From: Candolleomyces eurysporus
Taxonomy: Eukaryota; Basidiomycota; Agaricomycetes; Agaricales; Psathyrellaceae
Direction of reading: 5' to 3'
Assembly: GCA_027579435.1 (NCBI GenBank)
Contig: JANBPK010000703.1
Coordinates: forward strand, 1 to 64,000
DNA length: 64,000 nt
The notes beneath the pieces were generated by a model that saw only the letters and a list, made by a program, of their open reading frames with translations, was not told where the DNA came from and made no database searches. Position numbers and translations under genes: made by a program. Of this stretch, positions 33,847-44,492 are shown in pieces (the first letter of the stretch is position 1; each line of letters starts with the position of its first letter).

Positions 33847-35384
33847 TTAAAATCGCTTGACAGCATGATTGGAGTTATTCTTCCTCTTGTTCCAACTAGG
33901 CTGGCCAGACGGCCGTATGTGAAGCACTCGACTCCGTAGAACTGGGTGTGGGTACCCTTCTCGCGCTGCAATCCAGCCATCACTCTTGACCCACACTTGA
34001 TATCCACCAGTGTATGTGTGAACGTAGAGATCAGCAACCTGGCAAATAAGGTGGGGTGGGGGGAACTTGATGGGGCTTGCAGAGGACGATTCGTACCACA
34101 ATGTACTGCCGGCTTCATGGAGGAATGGGCGCACATGCTTGACGATGCAAAAAGGTGGATAGTCGCCGGCGATTTGGCCATCTGATTTGGATGGAGAGGT
34201 CAATCGGTGTGAGACCAAATATATGAATGTGATCTCACCTGTGGCAGACGTAGATGCGTGAAATTCAGGTTGAGAGGGCGTGTAGAGCACTCTGCTTGAC
34301 GACGGCTCCCAAGGGTTGTGAAAAACAACTCTTTGGGTCGGCTGAGGAAGTATTGACGATTGTTCAGGGTGGCTCGATACAGCAGGAGCGATCAGCGGTT
34401 GCTCCAAGTGGCTATCGCCAGCAGAAGCAGTGAAAGGGGTCGGTGAGCAAGACGCTCTGGCATTCAGGTCTTCTGTTTCTGGGGTATAAGAGTACGGCGA
34501 TAGAATAAATCCCGTTTGGTGAGAAGCTGGGTTCGTGGGAGGAACGGCTATCTGGCGGCATATACTCTGCTCGCAGGCAGATGTGCGAGTGTTCGGGTTG
34601 TATCCAGAGGGGGAGTCATGAGAGGCTGGCCCTTTGGGTGTACGGACGATGTCCGGCTGAGTGGTCTGCTCTCGAGCAGGCAAGAATGATGTTGTGGCTC
34701 CGGATGCATGGTGGTAATCAGAGACTCCTTCCAGTGGCGGGATGATGACGCCTGACTGAATCACCTCCTCGACAGCGGACGAAGGAGTGCTTGGATAGGA
34801 GCTGGGAAGAGCATCCCGAGTGGATGGAGAGCTGGGAGGATGTCGGCAATCATTCAGTTGTTGGGGAGATTGGACGTACGGGTTGAGAGCAGTGATTTGT
34901 TCCAGTTCATCCAAAGGGTCAAGGTGAAAGCCTTGTTGAATTAATGACGCTTGTGGGGATGGAGGCAAATGAGCTGAACAGGGGCCCGCCGAGGTAGTGA
35001 GTGACAAGGGAGGGACAGGCGGATGGAGGCCTGGAGACGGTTGTGGCGAGTATTCTCGGCGTAGTTGAGATTTTTTTGCATGCTATCAATCTCTGAGCGT
35101 TGAATGAATGAAGCAGGAAGGATAATTTACTCACCGCGTTGAGGTAGAGTAGTCTAGCGATTGAACGATCGACTGCCTCAAGTTTCGCCCCTGGGAGAGC
35201 TCCAGGACCAGGAAGAGGGGAGAAAACTGTTCTGGCAACGGAAGGAGGAGAAATTTGAACCTGTATGTTGTCAGACAAAACTGGTTACTGAGCATGCATG
35301 AAGGCCTACGTTGGAAGGCGGGCGGTGATAAGGAGAGGCAATGAAAATGACGGCTACGGCCTTGGGGCGGCGGACAGGCGGCAT
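33847..35384 (-). CDS. Proline/serine-rich protein, unknown
   Basis: Reconstruction: complement(join(33847..35082,35135..35260,35310..35384)), 478 aa; a possible further intron at about 34183-34239 (GTGAGA ... TCAG, 57 bp, in frame) would make it 459. It starts MPPVRRPKAVAVIF, followed by a helix (LEAVDRSIARLLYLNAHAK) and about 250 residues of P/S/T-rich low complexity. It ends in a compact tryptophan/tyrosine-rich part (YTGGYQVWVKSDGWIAAREG, then RPSGQPSW) and a basic tail. No known domain is recognised. It lies tail-to-tail with the transposase, 120 bp apart, so it may belong to the transposon or be the host gene next to it. Confidence 0.6.
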
Positions 35385-35589
35385 AGAGAGAAGGAGGTGA
35401 GTGAATGCGCTCTGCCCATCCCAGTTATATAGGAATGAGAGTTCGCTGCGAAAATCAGCTTCGACAAGCCGGAGGATGGGAGGAAGTGCATGGAGTGTCC
35501 GTCACACCGAGATTTGATCTTTACTCGAAGCCATCACATCTCCTTTTGGCAGTGTTACCCTTTTGACCATCACTCAACTACCCTCGTCG
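35385..35589. promoter_or_regulatory. Short interspersed intergenic block
   Basis: About 35515-35600 carries CCATCACATC, TTTTGGCAGTGTTACCC and CATCACTCAACTACCCTCGTCGATCAC. The same series, whole or in part, occurs near 4090 and 53870 (both reversed), 25360, 41755 and 50215. It often lies next to acidic-protein gene copies, so it may be their upstream region. Confidence 0.45.
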
Positions 35590-36650
35590 ATCACAGATCA
35601 CACCTCCGAAGACGCCAACCATGTCCTTTGCACTTAAGGCCAGTTAAGGCCTGAGTATTCAAGAGGTTAAAAGAGATGAAGCTCATTTTTTTTACTCCCC
35701 CAAGTATCCTCCCATTCCTCTCCGGTGTAGTTTTGATCGACGAAGAATCCACATGGTGCCCAGGATGCTGACCATACCGACATTCACCTTCCTCCATCCC
35801 TTTCGAGGGCTATCTTCCGGCTCATCCATCGACGTAAGGAGCCAAAATCAAGTGTGAAGGGCGTCAAACACTCTCCCATCCGGTCTCCGAAGGCATGGGC
35901 TGCCTCCAGTTCGCGAGTGTTAGGCCTCCTTCAACGCCGAGGGTCTGTTCTCCTTCTCGTTATTCAATGCTAATGCTGACATCGTGGACGTAAGCTGTCT
36001 CGGCGTCGACGCATGGGAGTACACCCTGCTACTCCCCGATCTGGGCCGAACAGCAACACAGGGACGAGAAAGAGCACGGACATCAAGACGAGCACTCCCA
36101 GAAAGTTCAATTCTCTCTCGACCAGGACATTCGGTCCCCATACGAGTCGTTCAGTCGCTCTCAGTACGATCAGGACACCAACGAGTCGTTCAGTTACACC
36201 CAAGACGTTCAGTGTCCTCGCAACCGGGACGACCAAGACCGTGGCTAACCGACCGTCGTCCTTATGCATCACGACACTCGTGGCCACCATCTCCCCACTA
36301 CCAATTATACCACCTCTACCAATTCTTTTGCCAGTAATGACGAGGACTATCCTATGCACGAGCCCGAAAGTGAGAAACTTCAGGCGGACGTGATATCGAA
36401 CACTGTGACCTCCCTCCGCCTCCGCCTTGTGACGTAAGAGTTATCTTCTACGTTCAGTTTTCGTGGTCGAGCTAACAATCTCTGTATCAGCATCTGATTC
36501 TTCTTCAAGATGTTGTGGAAGCTATTCACGCCCTCGATGAGACCGTTAACCACGCCTTTAAATTGGTCGCTACGATCCTTGCTGGTCCTTTTGAGCGATC
36601 ATTTTCTCCCTTGCAACTGCACCTATCAACATTCTTCATTCCTTGACTCC
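35590..36650 (+). pseudogene. Broken copy of the acidic protein gene
   Basis: It corresponds exon by exon to the intact gene at 52818-53684 on the other strand. The main exon reads EHGHQDEHSQKVQFSLDQDI and YESFSRSQYDQDTNESFSY, but a codon that is CAA in the intact gene (after DDQDR) is TAA here, a premature stop near 36245. The 3' exon (HLILLQDVVEAIHALDE) follows a canonical intron and is then extended by another frame. The 5' part lacks a convincing start. Confidence 0.65.
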
Positions 36651-37009
36651 ATTCACATCGCGGGTACCACACAATTATCATTCGAACTTAATACTATCAG
36701 GATTCCCTTTGTTCGTACAAACTCTTGAGAGTCGGCTGGAACGACAGATTCTTTGGGCTGTCCTGTTCATTAATACTGCTGTGCTAACCGTATGCTATGA
36801 AGCATTGCTTGATTTAGAAAGTTGGTAAATTATCTATAACCCGACTCAATCAATGGTCCAAGGCCCTGACCTGGGACTAGGGTGAGATGAAAAGAAGTAA
36901 GAACCGCTCGGGGTTGAGGACTAGTCAAACACCGACGAAGAACGGGTCAAGGATGGCCGTCGCTGCAATATACTGCATTGCAAGTACGCTAGGTGGGTAC
37001 AAGAAAGCT

Positions 37010-37545
37010 ACGAAACCGGTTCATGAGAAAAGAAGTTGGAGGCTAATCCATTCGATGAGAAGAGCGAGAAAGCCAAAGGGTTTAGAGACGACTCGCCGTG
37101 GTCGAGCAGGTCGGAGGCAAGCCATACGATCTGCCGATGGAAATCAACTAGAGGCCGGTAAACATGCGAGCGAGAAGGTAGGATAGAAACTCACGACACC
37201 ATTGACATCCTCTAGAGCGTCTGCGAGCTGGCGCTCAGAGCGTCCACATCCAGGTCGTTCGCGATGCAGGACAAGTGGTTGCTGATGCTCTGCGCAATTT
37301 TGACGGACCGAAGAAGGGAATCGTATCGGTCCTCGAGGAGCGCGTGTCGGGTCGCACCGGCGGCGACGGCCTAAATACAATCACGAACAAGGGCGAGGAT
37401 GAGAAGGAAGAAGTACTCACTGGAGACTCGCTGCGATATCACCTGAGGAGGCCAAGGCACCAGTAGAAAGCTCGAGGGAGCACACGTTGCTTGAACGTAT
37501 GACCAGCTAAACCAGATAGTGATCATGAGCGACGCACCACAGGTT
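37010..37545 (-). pseudogene. Truncated R1 copy
   Basis: Minus-strand fragments of an R1 gene: 3' exon text, a shortened coiled-coil exon and the exon-2 end (CTCGAGCTTTCTACTGG). The finger core between about 37500 and 37540 is missing. It is convergent with the broken acidic gene copy; the same pair, inverted, is at 48.1-49.0 kb. Confidence 0.6.
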
Positions 37546-38819
37546 GGATAGTACGGCAGGGCTCACTGAACAGACATGGAACTGGGCCGAACAGGGCCGC
37601 TTTTGGCTTGGGTTGAATCTGGCGGCCTGGTCAGTGCGAAAAAAAGGCGGAAAGGAGAGAGAGAAAGGTAGCGCACGGCTGCCAAGTTCGACTGGTCTAA
37701 TTATCGAGCGAGAGATGAGATTAGGAAATTAAACGGAAGTACGGATGCATATACTGACGGTGCTACGAATGTCCTCCGATTCTTCCGTGAGCTGCAACAT
37801 TCTTAATGGTCATGACGAAAGGGAGAATATCCTGTAATCAACATCAACCTGTTCGCGACTTTGACGATCTCGGCCAGTCTGACAGAACGAGGGAAGTACA
37901 CTGCGGTTTGCGAAGTTCCTGGGGAGTCTGGGTGTTGGTCTTGACTCTGGAATGAAGATAATTATGAATGCGAGGACGACGAAAGTGAGCGATTGGAAAG
38001 AGAACGTACGAGAGAACATCGACGAGGCCGCCGTCCACTGGCCATGGTACAAAGACTGAAGGCGCATGAGTCGGTACGAGGTTGCACGGCCGGCTAAGGC
38101 ACGGCAACAGGTGGTGCAGTAGAGGTGACCTATAGTAGGAGAAGCTCAGCTCAGCAGAGGCTCGATGGCCATGGAGGAAGAGGAGAGCGAATCGCGAATC
38201 ACACCAACATATATAACGCGGAGAAAATATATTCCCAGCCGGGGGGTGGGAGCTGCTTTGGCTCCAGTGCATTGTGCTTTGCGTTTTGCTCGAAGAGACA
38301 ATGGACTGAGTTAAGCACACGTCCACGATGGCCACCGAATTTTCTGGGCTCTCATTGATGATGACAGTCGCTGATCGTGCTGAGGATATACAATGAATAT
38401 CAAACAGAATGAAGTGGAAGGAGCTCACCAAGCTATGATCATGATAATAGCACGGTATTATAATTGTGTTATTGCTGACCATGGCCATTGTACGTATCCA
38501 GGAGGTGAGCGATAGCAGGAAGGGAACGAGGATAAGAAGAGGTCGAGAAGCAAGATGATTGATGGTCACTGTTTGGTCACTGTTGCCATCATGAGTATTT
38601 GTTGCCGCTTGTCGATCGCAGCGCAAACCTACACGACCACGACTGCGACCACCCCGAACTCGCCATGGATTGATCACAACTAATATGTCAGTCTGGCCCC
38701 CGTCATGGTAGAAGCTCCAGGAGCGGGCGGCTCAGCTCGTCTTCCTACATTTGCCATTGACGCCAATGCTCAACGCTCAGCGCTCCCTGAGGCAGAGTTT
38801 TAATTCGTGAGTTGCTCAT
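37546..38819. other. Gene-poor stretch with R1 exon scrap
   Basis: A long open frame on the minus strand (37844-38677) has poor protein character. At about 38075-38125 its DNA contains a scrap of R1 exon 2 (minus sense: TGTTGCCGTGCCTTAGCCGG). A TATATAA box stands near 38210. No gene is supported. Confidence 0.45.
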
Positions 38820-39310
38820 GATTTCGACCGCTCAACATCAATTGACTTTTTCTCCCATCGACGTGGGTGGTAGCCTCACTCTATTTCCTGTTGGTACAGG
38901 TCCACGCTCCAGGTGCCAGCACTCTCCTGCACACCCTGTATGTCACTCGTGACTTCTTCGCCCTTCGTCGCCGTCAACTGTGCTCTCATTCTTCCATGAA
39001 CCCGCCGTCGTTAATCTTCACCATGATTTCCGTCGCTAGACTGTTATGAAAGCTCTGACCTCCATTTAAGACTATTATCATTCGGAAAACATTATTTCTG
39101 CAGATCCGAAGGTATGAGGTGGCCTTCCTATAATTTTGGACAGATGCTGATTTCTTTCGACAGAGGCCTCAGAGCAGTTCTCACTTCCAAGGCGCATTTG
39201 TAAGTTGCTCCCCTTTCGACCGCTCGGTGCCGATTGACATTTTCTCTTATCAATTCAGGTGGTAGCCTCACTTCGTTCCCTGCTGGTGCAGGTGCCAGCA
39301 GTCTCCTACG
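38820..39310. repeat. Direct duplication of about 90 bp
   Basis: 38815-38915 and 39195-39290 share the series AGTTGCTC, TTTCGACCGCTC, ATTGACTTTTTCTC/ATTGACATTTTCTC, GGTGGTAGCCTCACT, CAGGTGCCAGCA. The copies are about 380 bp apart, in the same orientation. Function is unknown; they lie upstream of the F-box gene. Confidence 0.55.
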
Positions 39311-39643
39311 GTGCTTCCCGAACGTCAAACGGGGAACCCCAAAATCTCATCGGTATAAAAGATTATTGTCTTCTGGTAGATCTGGCATTGTATTCCGGGT
39401 CGGGAGTGCTTGTTTTTACGCGGTGTTTCCACGTTTGCGATTACTCCCTTCACTAAACCTTTGTATTCGCGGTATCTTGGGATCTTGTTGTGATACCTCT
39501 CTGACAGTTCCTTGGCAACGGACGATACTCCTTGTACCCCTTTTCTAGTTTTTCAATCAATCATTTTAAAGGTGCATACAGCGGCTCTGGTATCCAGACA
39601 TTCTGTCAATCCCAAGCTCCACCCTCAACGATTGTGAATAGCC

Positions 39644-41525
39644 ATGCTTCCTGGGATCCCACTCAACTCAGATACGGGTCTTGGGCTTGGTGCTGTTGAT
39701 CCATCGGAGCGACAAACATCTCTCTGCTCATTATTGAAGGGCGAATCTTGGGGTCGCGATCCCAAACCCAGTAAACAAGATGGAAACACCAGCCTGCAAG
39801 GGGAGGTGGGTCTACTACCTTCGATTCCAAATATCGTCTCGAAACTGATCTGCTGGGATCGCAAGGTGCAGGCATCATCCCCCCCCGCCACTTGAACCGC
39901 CAATTGAACGCATACCAAACGAACTATTGGAGCGCATCTTCCTCGAAGCCCTCGAGCTCCCTGCCGAAGACAAGTTTTATTACTCCCGGAGAAGCCTAGA
40001 AGCTCTCTTCAAACTGAGTCTTGTTGGCTCACGTTGGAGAGAGATAGTTCGCCGTTACCCGTTTCTCTGGGCCAAAGTCTTCGACCCGCGCGAACCGTCG
40101 TATGCAATATTCGAACGTGTCCTCCAGCTTTCGGGGGGTATCGCACCTCTGGAAATCAGGGCTGAGGGGCTGCAGTGCGCTTCGCTGTGTGAACCTCAGT
40201 GGCAAACCACTCTAGCCAACATGGGAAGGGTGAGGCGTCTGGAACTTATGCTTGTTGGGAAACGAACGAAGGAAGGCCTGGATATATTGGAAGATGTCCT
40301 CGGGAAGGAAGCTGCAGAAATGGAGAGCTTGTGCCTTTCGTTCGCGTCAGATGTTGACACTCAGCCCGGAGGTCTACTCAAGGTTCCTTTGACGCTCATG
40401 CCCGGCCATGTCCTATTCAATGGCCAAGCACCCAGGCTGAAGACCTTGAAGTTTATCAATTGCGATTTGGTGTCGACTCTCAATTCTGAACTCAACTGTG
40501 TCTTTCAAAATCTCGTCACGCTGGAATTGGATCATTGCCTCATGGACTTCCTCGAGCTCGACGATGCGTTCAAGTGGTGGGATTTATGTCGATCGGGTGG
40601 GATGCCTCGGCTCGAAAACCTTTCGTTGAGGTTTTTGACAAGATCGGTAGATCCCAAACCTTTACCACCATCACCAGGTGGTCGGACCCCATCAAGGAGG
40701 GGAACTTCACCCTCATCCCTCAAATTTCTCTGCTTGGAAGGGTTGGTGGAACCTTGTATCGCCCTACTCGGCCTCATGGAGGTACCTACCTCATGCACGG
40801 TCCATCTATATGTGGAAGCCGCTAACCCCAACCGGCCCGAAGAGGCCCTGGTCAGTCGGACTGTGACCCCGCAAAGCGAACCTACGGCACTCGTTTCTGC
40901 GCTCTCACGTATGTGGAGGGACAATACGACTCCTTGTGCAGAGTTAAGCGTGACCCTCAAGCAAAACGAGACGCTTCGTTTGTTGCATCGTTCCCCTGCG
41001 CGGGAAATTATGGTGCTCATCGAGCCTTCTTATGAGGGCGAGTATCCAGATCCAGATGGGACTTGGGATGTATTGGACTTTTATCGCCCCTTTTTCAATC
41101 ACATCGCGCGGCCCGAGCATCTACCAGACCTCTCAGAAGACAACGGAGCTTCGTTGACCTTGGATATTGCGCACAAGGAAAAACCGATCCTGGACTCAGC
41201 ATTTGCCCAGTTTTTGATGCAATTCCGGAAGGTAGCGAGGTTGCGTTTGATGGGCTGGGTTCCGTACGTCCTCACTGCGAACGGGGAGACCAGGGATTTA
41301 TTTCGGATTACGCCCGCTGATATTGCCTGCGGTTCTGCTTCCTCTATTTCCGTCCGTTCGGACCTGTTCTCGTCCACACTGCTCTTGCCATCTATAAGGC
41401 AGATGACGGTTCCGGATCATTGGCTGCTCCACGACACCTTTAGGAGTCGTTTGAAGAGGTTCATCGACGAGAGAGGTTCACCTGCCGGGTTCACTGTTAT
41501 TGGGACAAAGTCTGATTATTCGTAG
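39644..41525 (+). CDS. F-box/leucine-rich-type protein
   Basis: The frame 39866-41525 gives a long protein that begins with an F-box core, RIPNELLERIFLEALEL followed by LVGSRWREIVRRYPFLW, and continues with leucine-rich strand/helix repeats (RRLELMLVG, LKTLKFINCDLV, LVTLELDHCLMD, PRLENLSLRFL). F-box proteins connect substrates to SCF ubiquitin ligases through Skp1; this family is much expanded in agaricomycetes. No ATG exists in frame before the F-box. An upstream frame from the ATG at 39644 reads into a run of eight cytosines (39879-39886), and one cytosine fewer would fuse both frames into a protein of about 627 aa. I favour a sequence error or a fresh frameshift there; no intron fits. The role in a RING-gene-rich region is suggestive of ubiquitin-related gene expansion. 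Confidence 0.75.
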
Positions 41526-41639
41526 GATGTTTTCGGGTAATCTTCAATAAACTTAGAGTTTGAATGTACCGGGCATCTAAGCTTACCTACTAATTAGAAA
41601 GCAAGGCTATAATCCCCCAGCAAAAGGTAAATCTTTTCA

Positions 41640-42000
41640 GTTACGTCGATGCAGAGGGGGATAATAGTCCCCGTTCACCAAGCGCCATGGAAGAAAGGAG
41701 CCGCAATGAGAGCGAGAGCATAAGCAAAGGACTCGAGTGACTCGACACCTTCACATCTAGATATGGTGCAGCCCACCTTTTGGTAGTACTACCCTCTTAA
41801 CAGCCTCATTGAGAGCGTGAATGGCATGGTGTCCTGATCGTACTGAGAGCGACGTCCTGGCCAAGAGATAACTGGACCTCTTGGGAGTGCTCGTCTTGAC
41901 TCAGATATCCGTGCTCTTTCTCGTCCTTGTGTTGCTGTTTGGCCCAGATTGGGGAGCTCCCAGAACACCATGCACCGACGTCGAAGGAGATAGGGGATAG
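41640..42000 (-). pseudogene. Internal fragment of the acidic protein gene
   Basis: Minus-strand text matches parts of the intact gene at 52818-53684: the 3' exon (INTERNAL part around AACAGCCTCATTGAG in plus sense) joined directly to the main exon, with a large internal deletion near 41830. It lies divergent from the R1 gene at 42542. Confidence 0.6.
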
Positions 42001-42059
42001 CCTAGATGAGAGCGTGCTTGACGCCCGTCGTATATATATATATCCGGGTCATCGTCGCC

Positions 42060-42480
42060 TATCGCCTTCTTTGATCCAGTTGTGTATGTGTGTGTGTGTG
42101 TGATGGGCGTAGAAAACAAACAGTGACCAACAGCGATGATCTGTGAGGTCGTTGCGCATGCGCAGGCAGTGGATGCTCTCTACCTCTACCGACGAATACG
42201 AGTAGACTTTACCTCCTTCGACATGAGCTAGTGAATACGGTGGGCTATTTCTGTTACCCCCTCGAATTCGACCACCAGCTGACCATATCATGACCGCGTA
42301 CAGTCTGGATCCGGATCCAGAGGACAACGTCCACAGTCGTGGCCTAGCCACGACGATCAAAGCACTCATACCGGTTTGGCCTGGCCACAATGCCAGATTG
42401 TGTGCAAAAATGGCACACTAACGCTCAGTGTCAAAGCACAACCAGCTACCGGCACCCTATATAACTTCAGGTTCCTCCGC
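42060..42480 (+). promoter_or_regulatory. 5' module of R1 gene with TG microsatellite and TATA box
   Basis: Best preserved copy of the module in front of a usable gene: TG repeat at about 42084-42101, GTGACCAACAGCGATGATC, GAGTAGACTTTACCTCCTTCG, GGACAACGTCCACAGTCGTGG (inverted half sites GGACAACGTCC), CAATGCCAGATTGTGTGC, ACGCTCAGTGTCAAAGCAC and CACCCTATATAAC about 85 bp before the ATG. The same order holds in five other places in the window. Confidence 0.6.
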
Positions 42481-42541
42481 TGCCGCCGACGTACGTCTCA
42501 GCCTTGTCCCCCTTCGCCCCCCTGCTTCGACTTTCTCACCC

Positions 42542-43501
42542 ATGCTGGCCTCTTGTGGTATGTTGCTCATGATCATGATCACTATCTGGTTCAGCTGGCC
42601 AGTCTCTCACTGTGTGTCCCCCTTCTCAGGTCATGTTTTCTGCACAAGCTGCTGCCGTGCCTTGGTCGGCCGTGCGCGTTGTCCCTTCAAGTGCGGTCGT
42701 CTCGACTTCATACGCTCAAGAGACGTGTGCTCCCTCGAGCTTTCTACCGGTGCCTCGGCCTCTTCAGGTGGTATCGCAGCGAGTCTCCAGTGAGTACTTC
42801 CTCCTTCCCATCTTGGCCCTTGTTGACTCTTCCTAATCCCTCTCGTGATGGTACTCAGGGCCGTCGCCGCCAGTGCGACCCGACACGAGCTTCTCGAGGC
42901 CCAATGCGACTCCCTTCTTCGGTCCATCAAAATTGCGCAAACCGTCAGCAACCATATGTCCTCCATCGCGAACGACCTGGATGTGAGGAACATGGCCCTA
43001 TCCAGGGAGAAAGCCGACATGCGCGACGCCATCTGTACTCTCAAGCTCTCGTTACAGTCCGAACGACGCTCTGAGCGTCAGCTCGCAGACGCTCTCGAGG
43101 ATGTCAATGGTGTCGTGAGTTTCTATCCTACCTTCTCCCTCGCATCTTTGCCGGCCTCTCATCGATTTTCATCGGCAGATCGTATGCACCAAGCGGCTTG
43201 CCTCCGACCTGCTTGACCACGGTGAGTCGTCTCTAAACCCTTTCGCTTTCTCGCTCTTCTCATCGAATGGTTTAGCCTCCAACTTCTTTTCTCCGTAGTT
43301 CTTTGTACCCGCTTAACATATTCAATCCACCTTGCGTTGAGGACGGGGCGGATTTCGTCGATAGCGTCTGTTCGACGACCTGACATGAAGAATCATAACA
43401 CTTATTTTACATCGTCCGTGCATCACTTTCCTGTTGCAGAAATTGTCTCGGGAGATTCGTCCTTCAAATCGACGACGGCAGCTCCGATAAGACGTCGGTG
43501 A
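42542..43501 (+). CDS. R1 protein with finger half replaced by hydrophobic segment
   Basis: Reconstruction: join(42542..42789,42859..43114,43179..43221,43440..43501), 202 aa in phase. The second finger half is present (GHVFCTSCC, CPFKCGRLDF) and the coiled-coil exon has the family length of 256 nt (TRHELLEAQCDSLLRSIK, SERRSERQLADAL). The third family cysteine pair and first loop are deleted. Because of this deletion the former first intron is now read in frame, giving LLMIMITIWFSW, a hydrophobic stretch at residues about 8-20 that resembles a signal anchor. The C-terminal exons read IVCTKRLASDLLDH and IVSGDSSFKSTTA. It is the only repeat-borne R1 copy with a continuous frame. Whether it makes a folded finger is doubtful. 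Confidence 0.55.
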
Positions 43502-44024
43502 GCTGCATACGTCCACTCGCCCGTACGCCAAAACCAAGATCGCCCGTCCAGCCCCTTTCTTTCCTTTACCTTTACGTTCCGGATATCTCTCAGTAAAAAT
43601 CTAATGTCCTTTGACGATCCTCGATGATTTTCGTGTGCTTCAAGAATATGACAAAATGCGACAAGAACTGAGATGTATACATGAAAGCTGTCCGACCATA
43701 CAGCAAAAAGGATCGATCTACAAGTAAAGCAGCGTGCTTGATGGTCAAGAATCAAAATTCGAATCAACATCGTCAATCATTCAAGAAATGAGAAACTGGA
43801 ACCGAGTGTTCTCGACCAGGGAACCCTCCACGATCGAAGTCGCCCATTTGCGTTACCACGTTGAGGGTTCGCCACCGGCATTGAGTGATTTTAACTGACG
43901 CCCGCGTTGCCTATTCAGGTGGTCCATATTCATAGCCGGAGATATCGAAGAACGCCCGCGAACGGCCTGAATGTACAGCGGTAAGTAGGTCTTGGATGGG
44001 GAGCCCGCTCTCATCCCGTTTGGT
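43502..44024. other. Intergenic
   Basis: No gene is supported. A minus-strand open frame at 43853-44080 could be an alternative C-terminal exon of the gene starting at 44492, but the splice is not clear. Confidence 0.35.
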
Positions 44025-44492
44025 TTAAAGTGGGGGAGTCGTCGTCTCGATTGTTCTCTTGCGACACCGACGGACGACACCTCGTTTGATCATTCGAATG
44101 CGATAACTTATATGCTTATAGAGCTGGAGAAAGAAAGCGAAAAAAGCAATAAAATCAACGTATGCCCTTGACCGTAAAAAGACAAAATTTTGATAACTTA
44201 CCAACTTCATTGCAGAGCACCGTTCGCCATGCTTCCCGTACCTCCCGGGATACCTTCTTTCCTCCTCCACCACAGTCCTTTCATCGTATTCGATGTCGCT
44301 CATCGCGTAGATGGCTTGGATGGTAGCCTTCAATTTCATGAGACCACCAGGCTCGTTCAGAACATCAGCGAGAGATGGAGGTGGTTTCGGGAACACATTC
44401 ATAGATGAGCTGGCTTGGGCCGTGGACAAGACGCTAGACGGGGACGGGGAAGGCTGAGAGGATGAAGGGCTTCGAGTTGTGATGGAAGGCAT
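44025..44492 (-). CDS. Small Pro/Ser-leader protein, unknown
   Basis: Reconstruction: complement(join(44025..44123,44202..44492)), 129 aa, with one canonical intron (GTAAGT ... CTCCAG). It starts with a proline/serine leader (SPSSSQPSPSPSSVL), then a helical part LADVLNEPGGLMKLKATIQ and an acidic stretch YDERTVVEEERRYPG; the last exon is basic (RRCRKRTIETT). No known domain is recognised. The model rests on composition and the in-phase intron only; other C-terminal splicing is possible. Confidence 0.4.
   Translation of the reverse strand: MPSITTRSPSSSQPSPSPSSVLSTAQASSSMNVFPKPPPSLADVLNEPGGLMKLKATIQAIYAMSDIEYDERTVVEEERRYPGRYGKHGERCSAMKLVSYQNFVFLRSRAYVDFIAFFAFFLQLYKHISYRIRMIKRGVVRRCRKRTIETTTPPL

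Noticed and set aside
37844..38677. Long minus-strand open frame of 277 codons
   Set aside because: Composition is not protein-like, it has no domain or codon pattern, and part of it is an R1 exon scrap read in a non-original frame.
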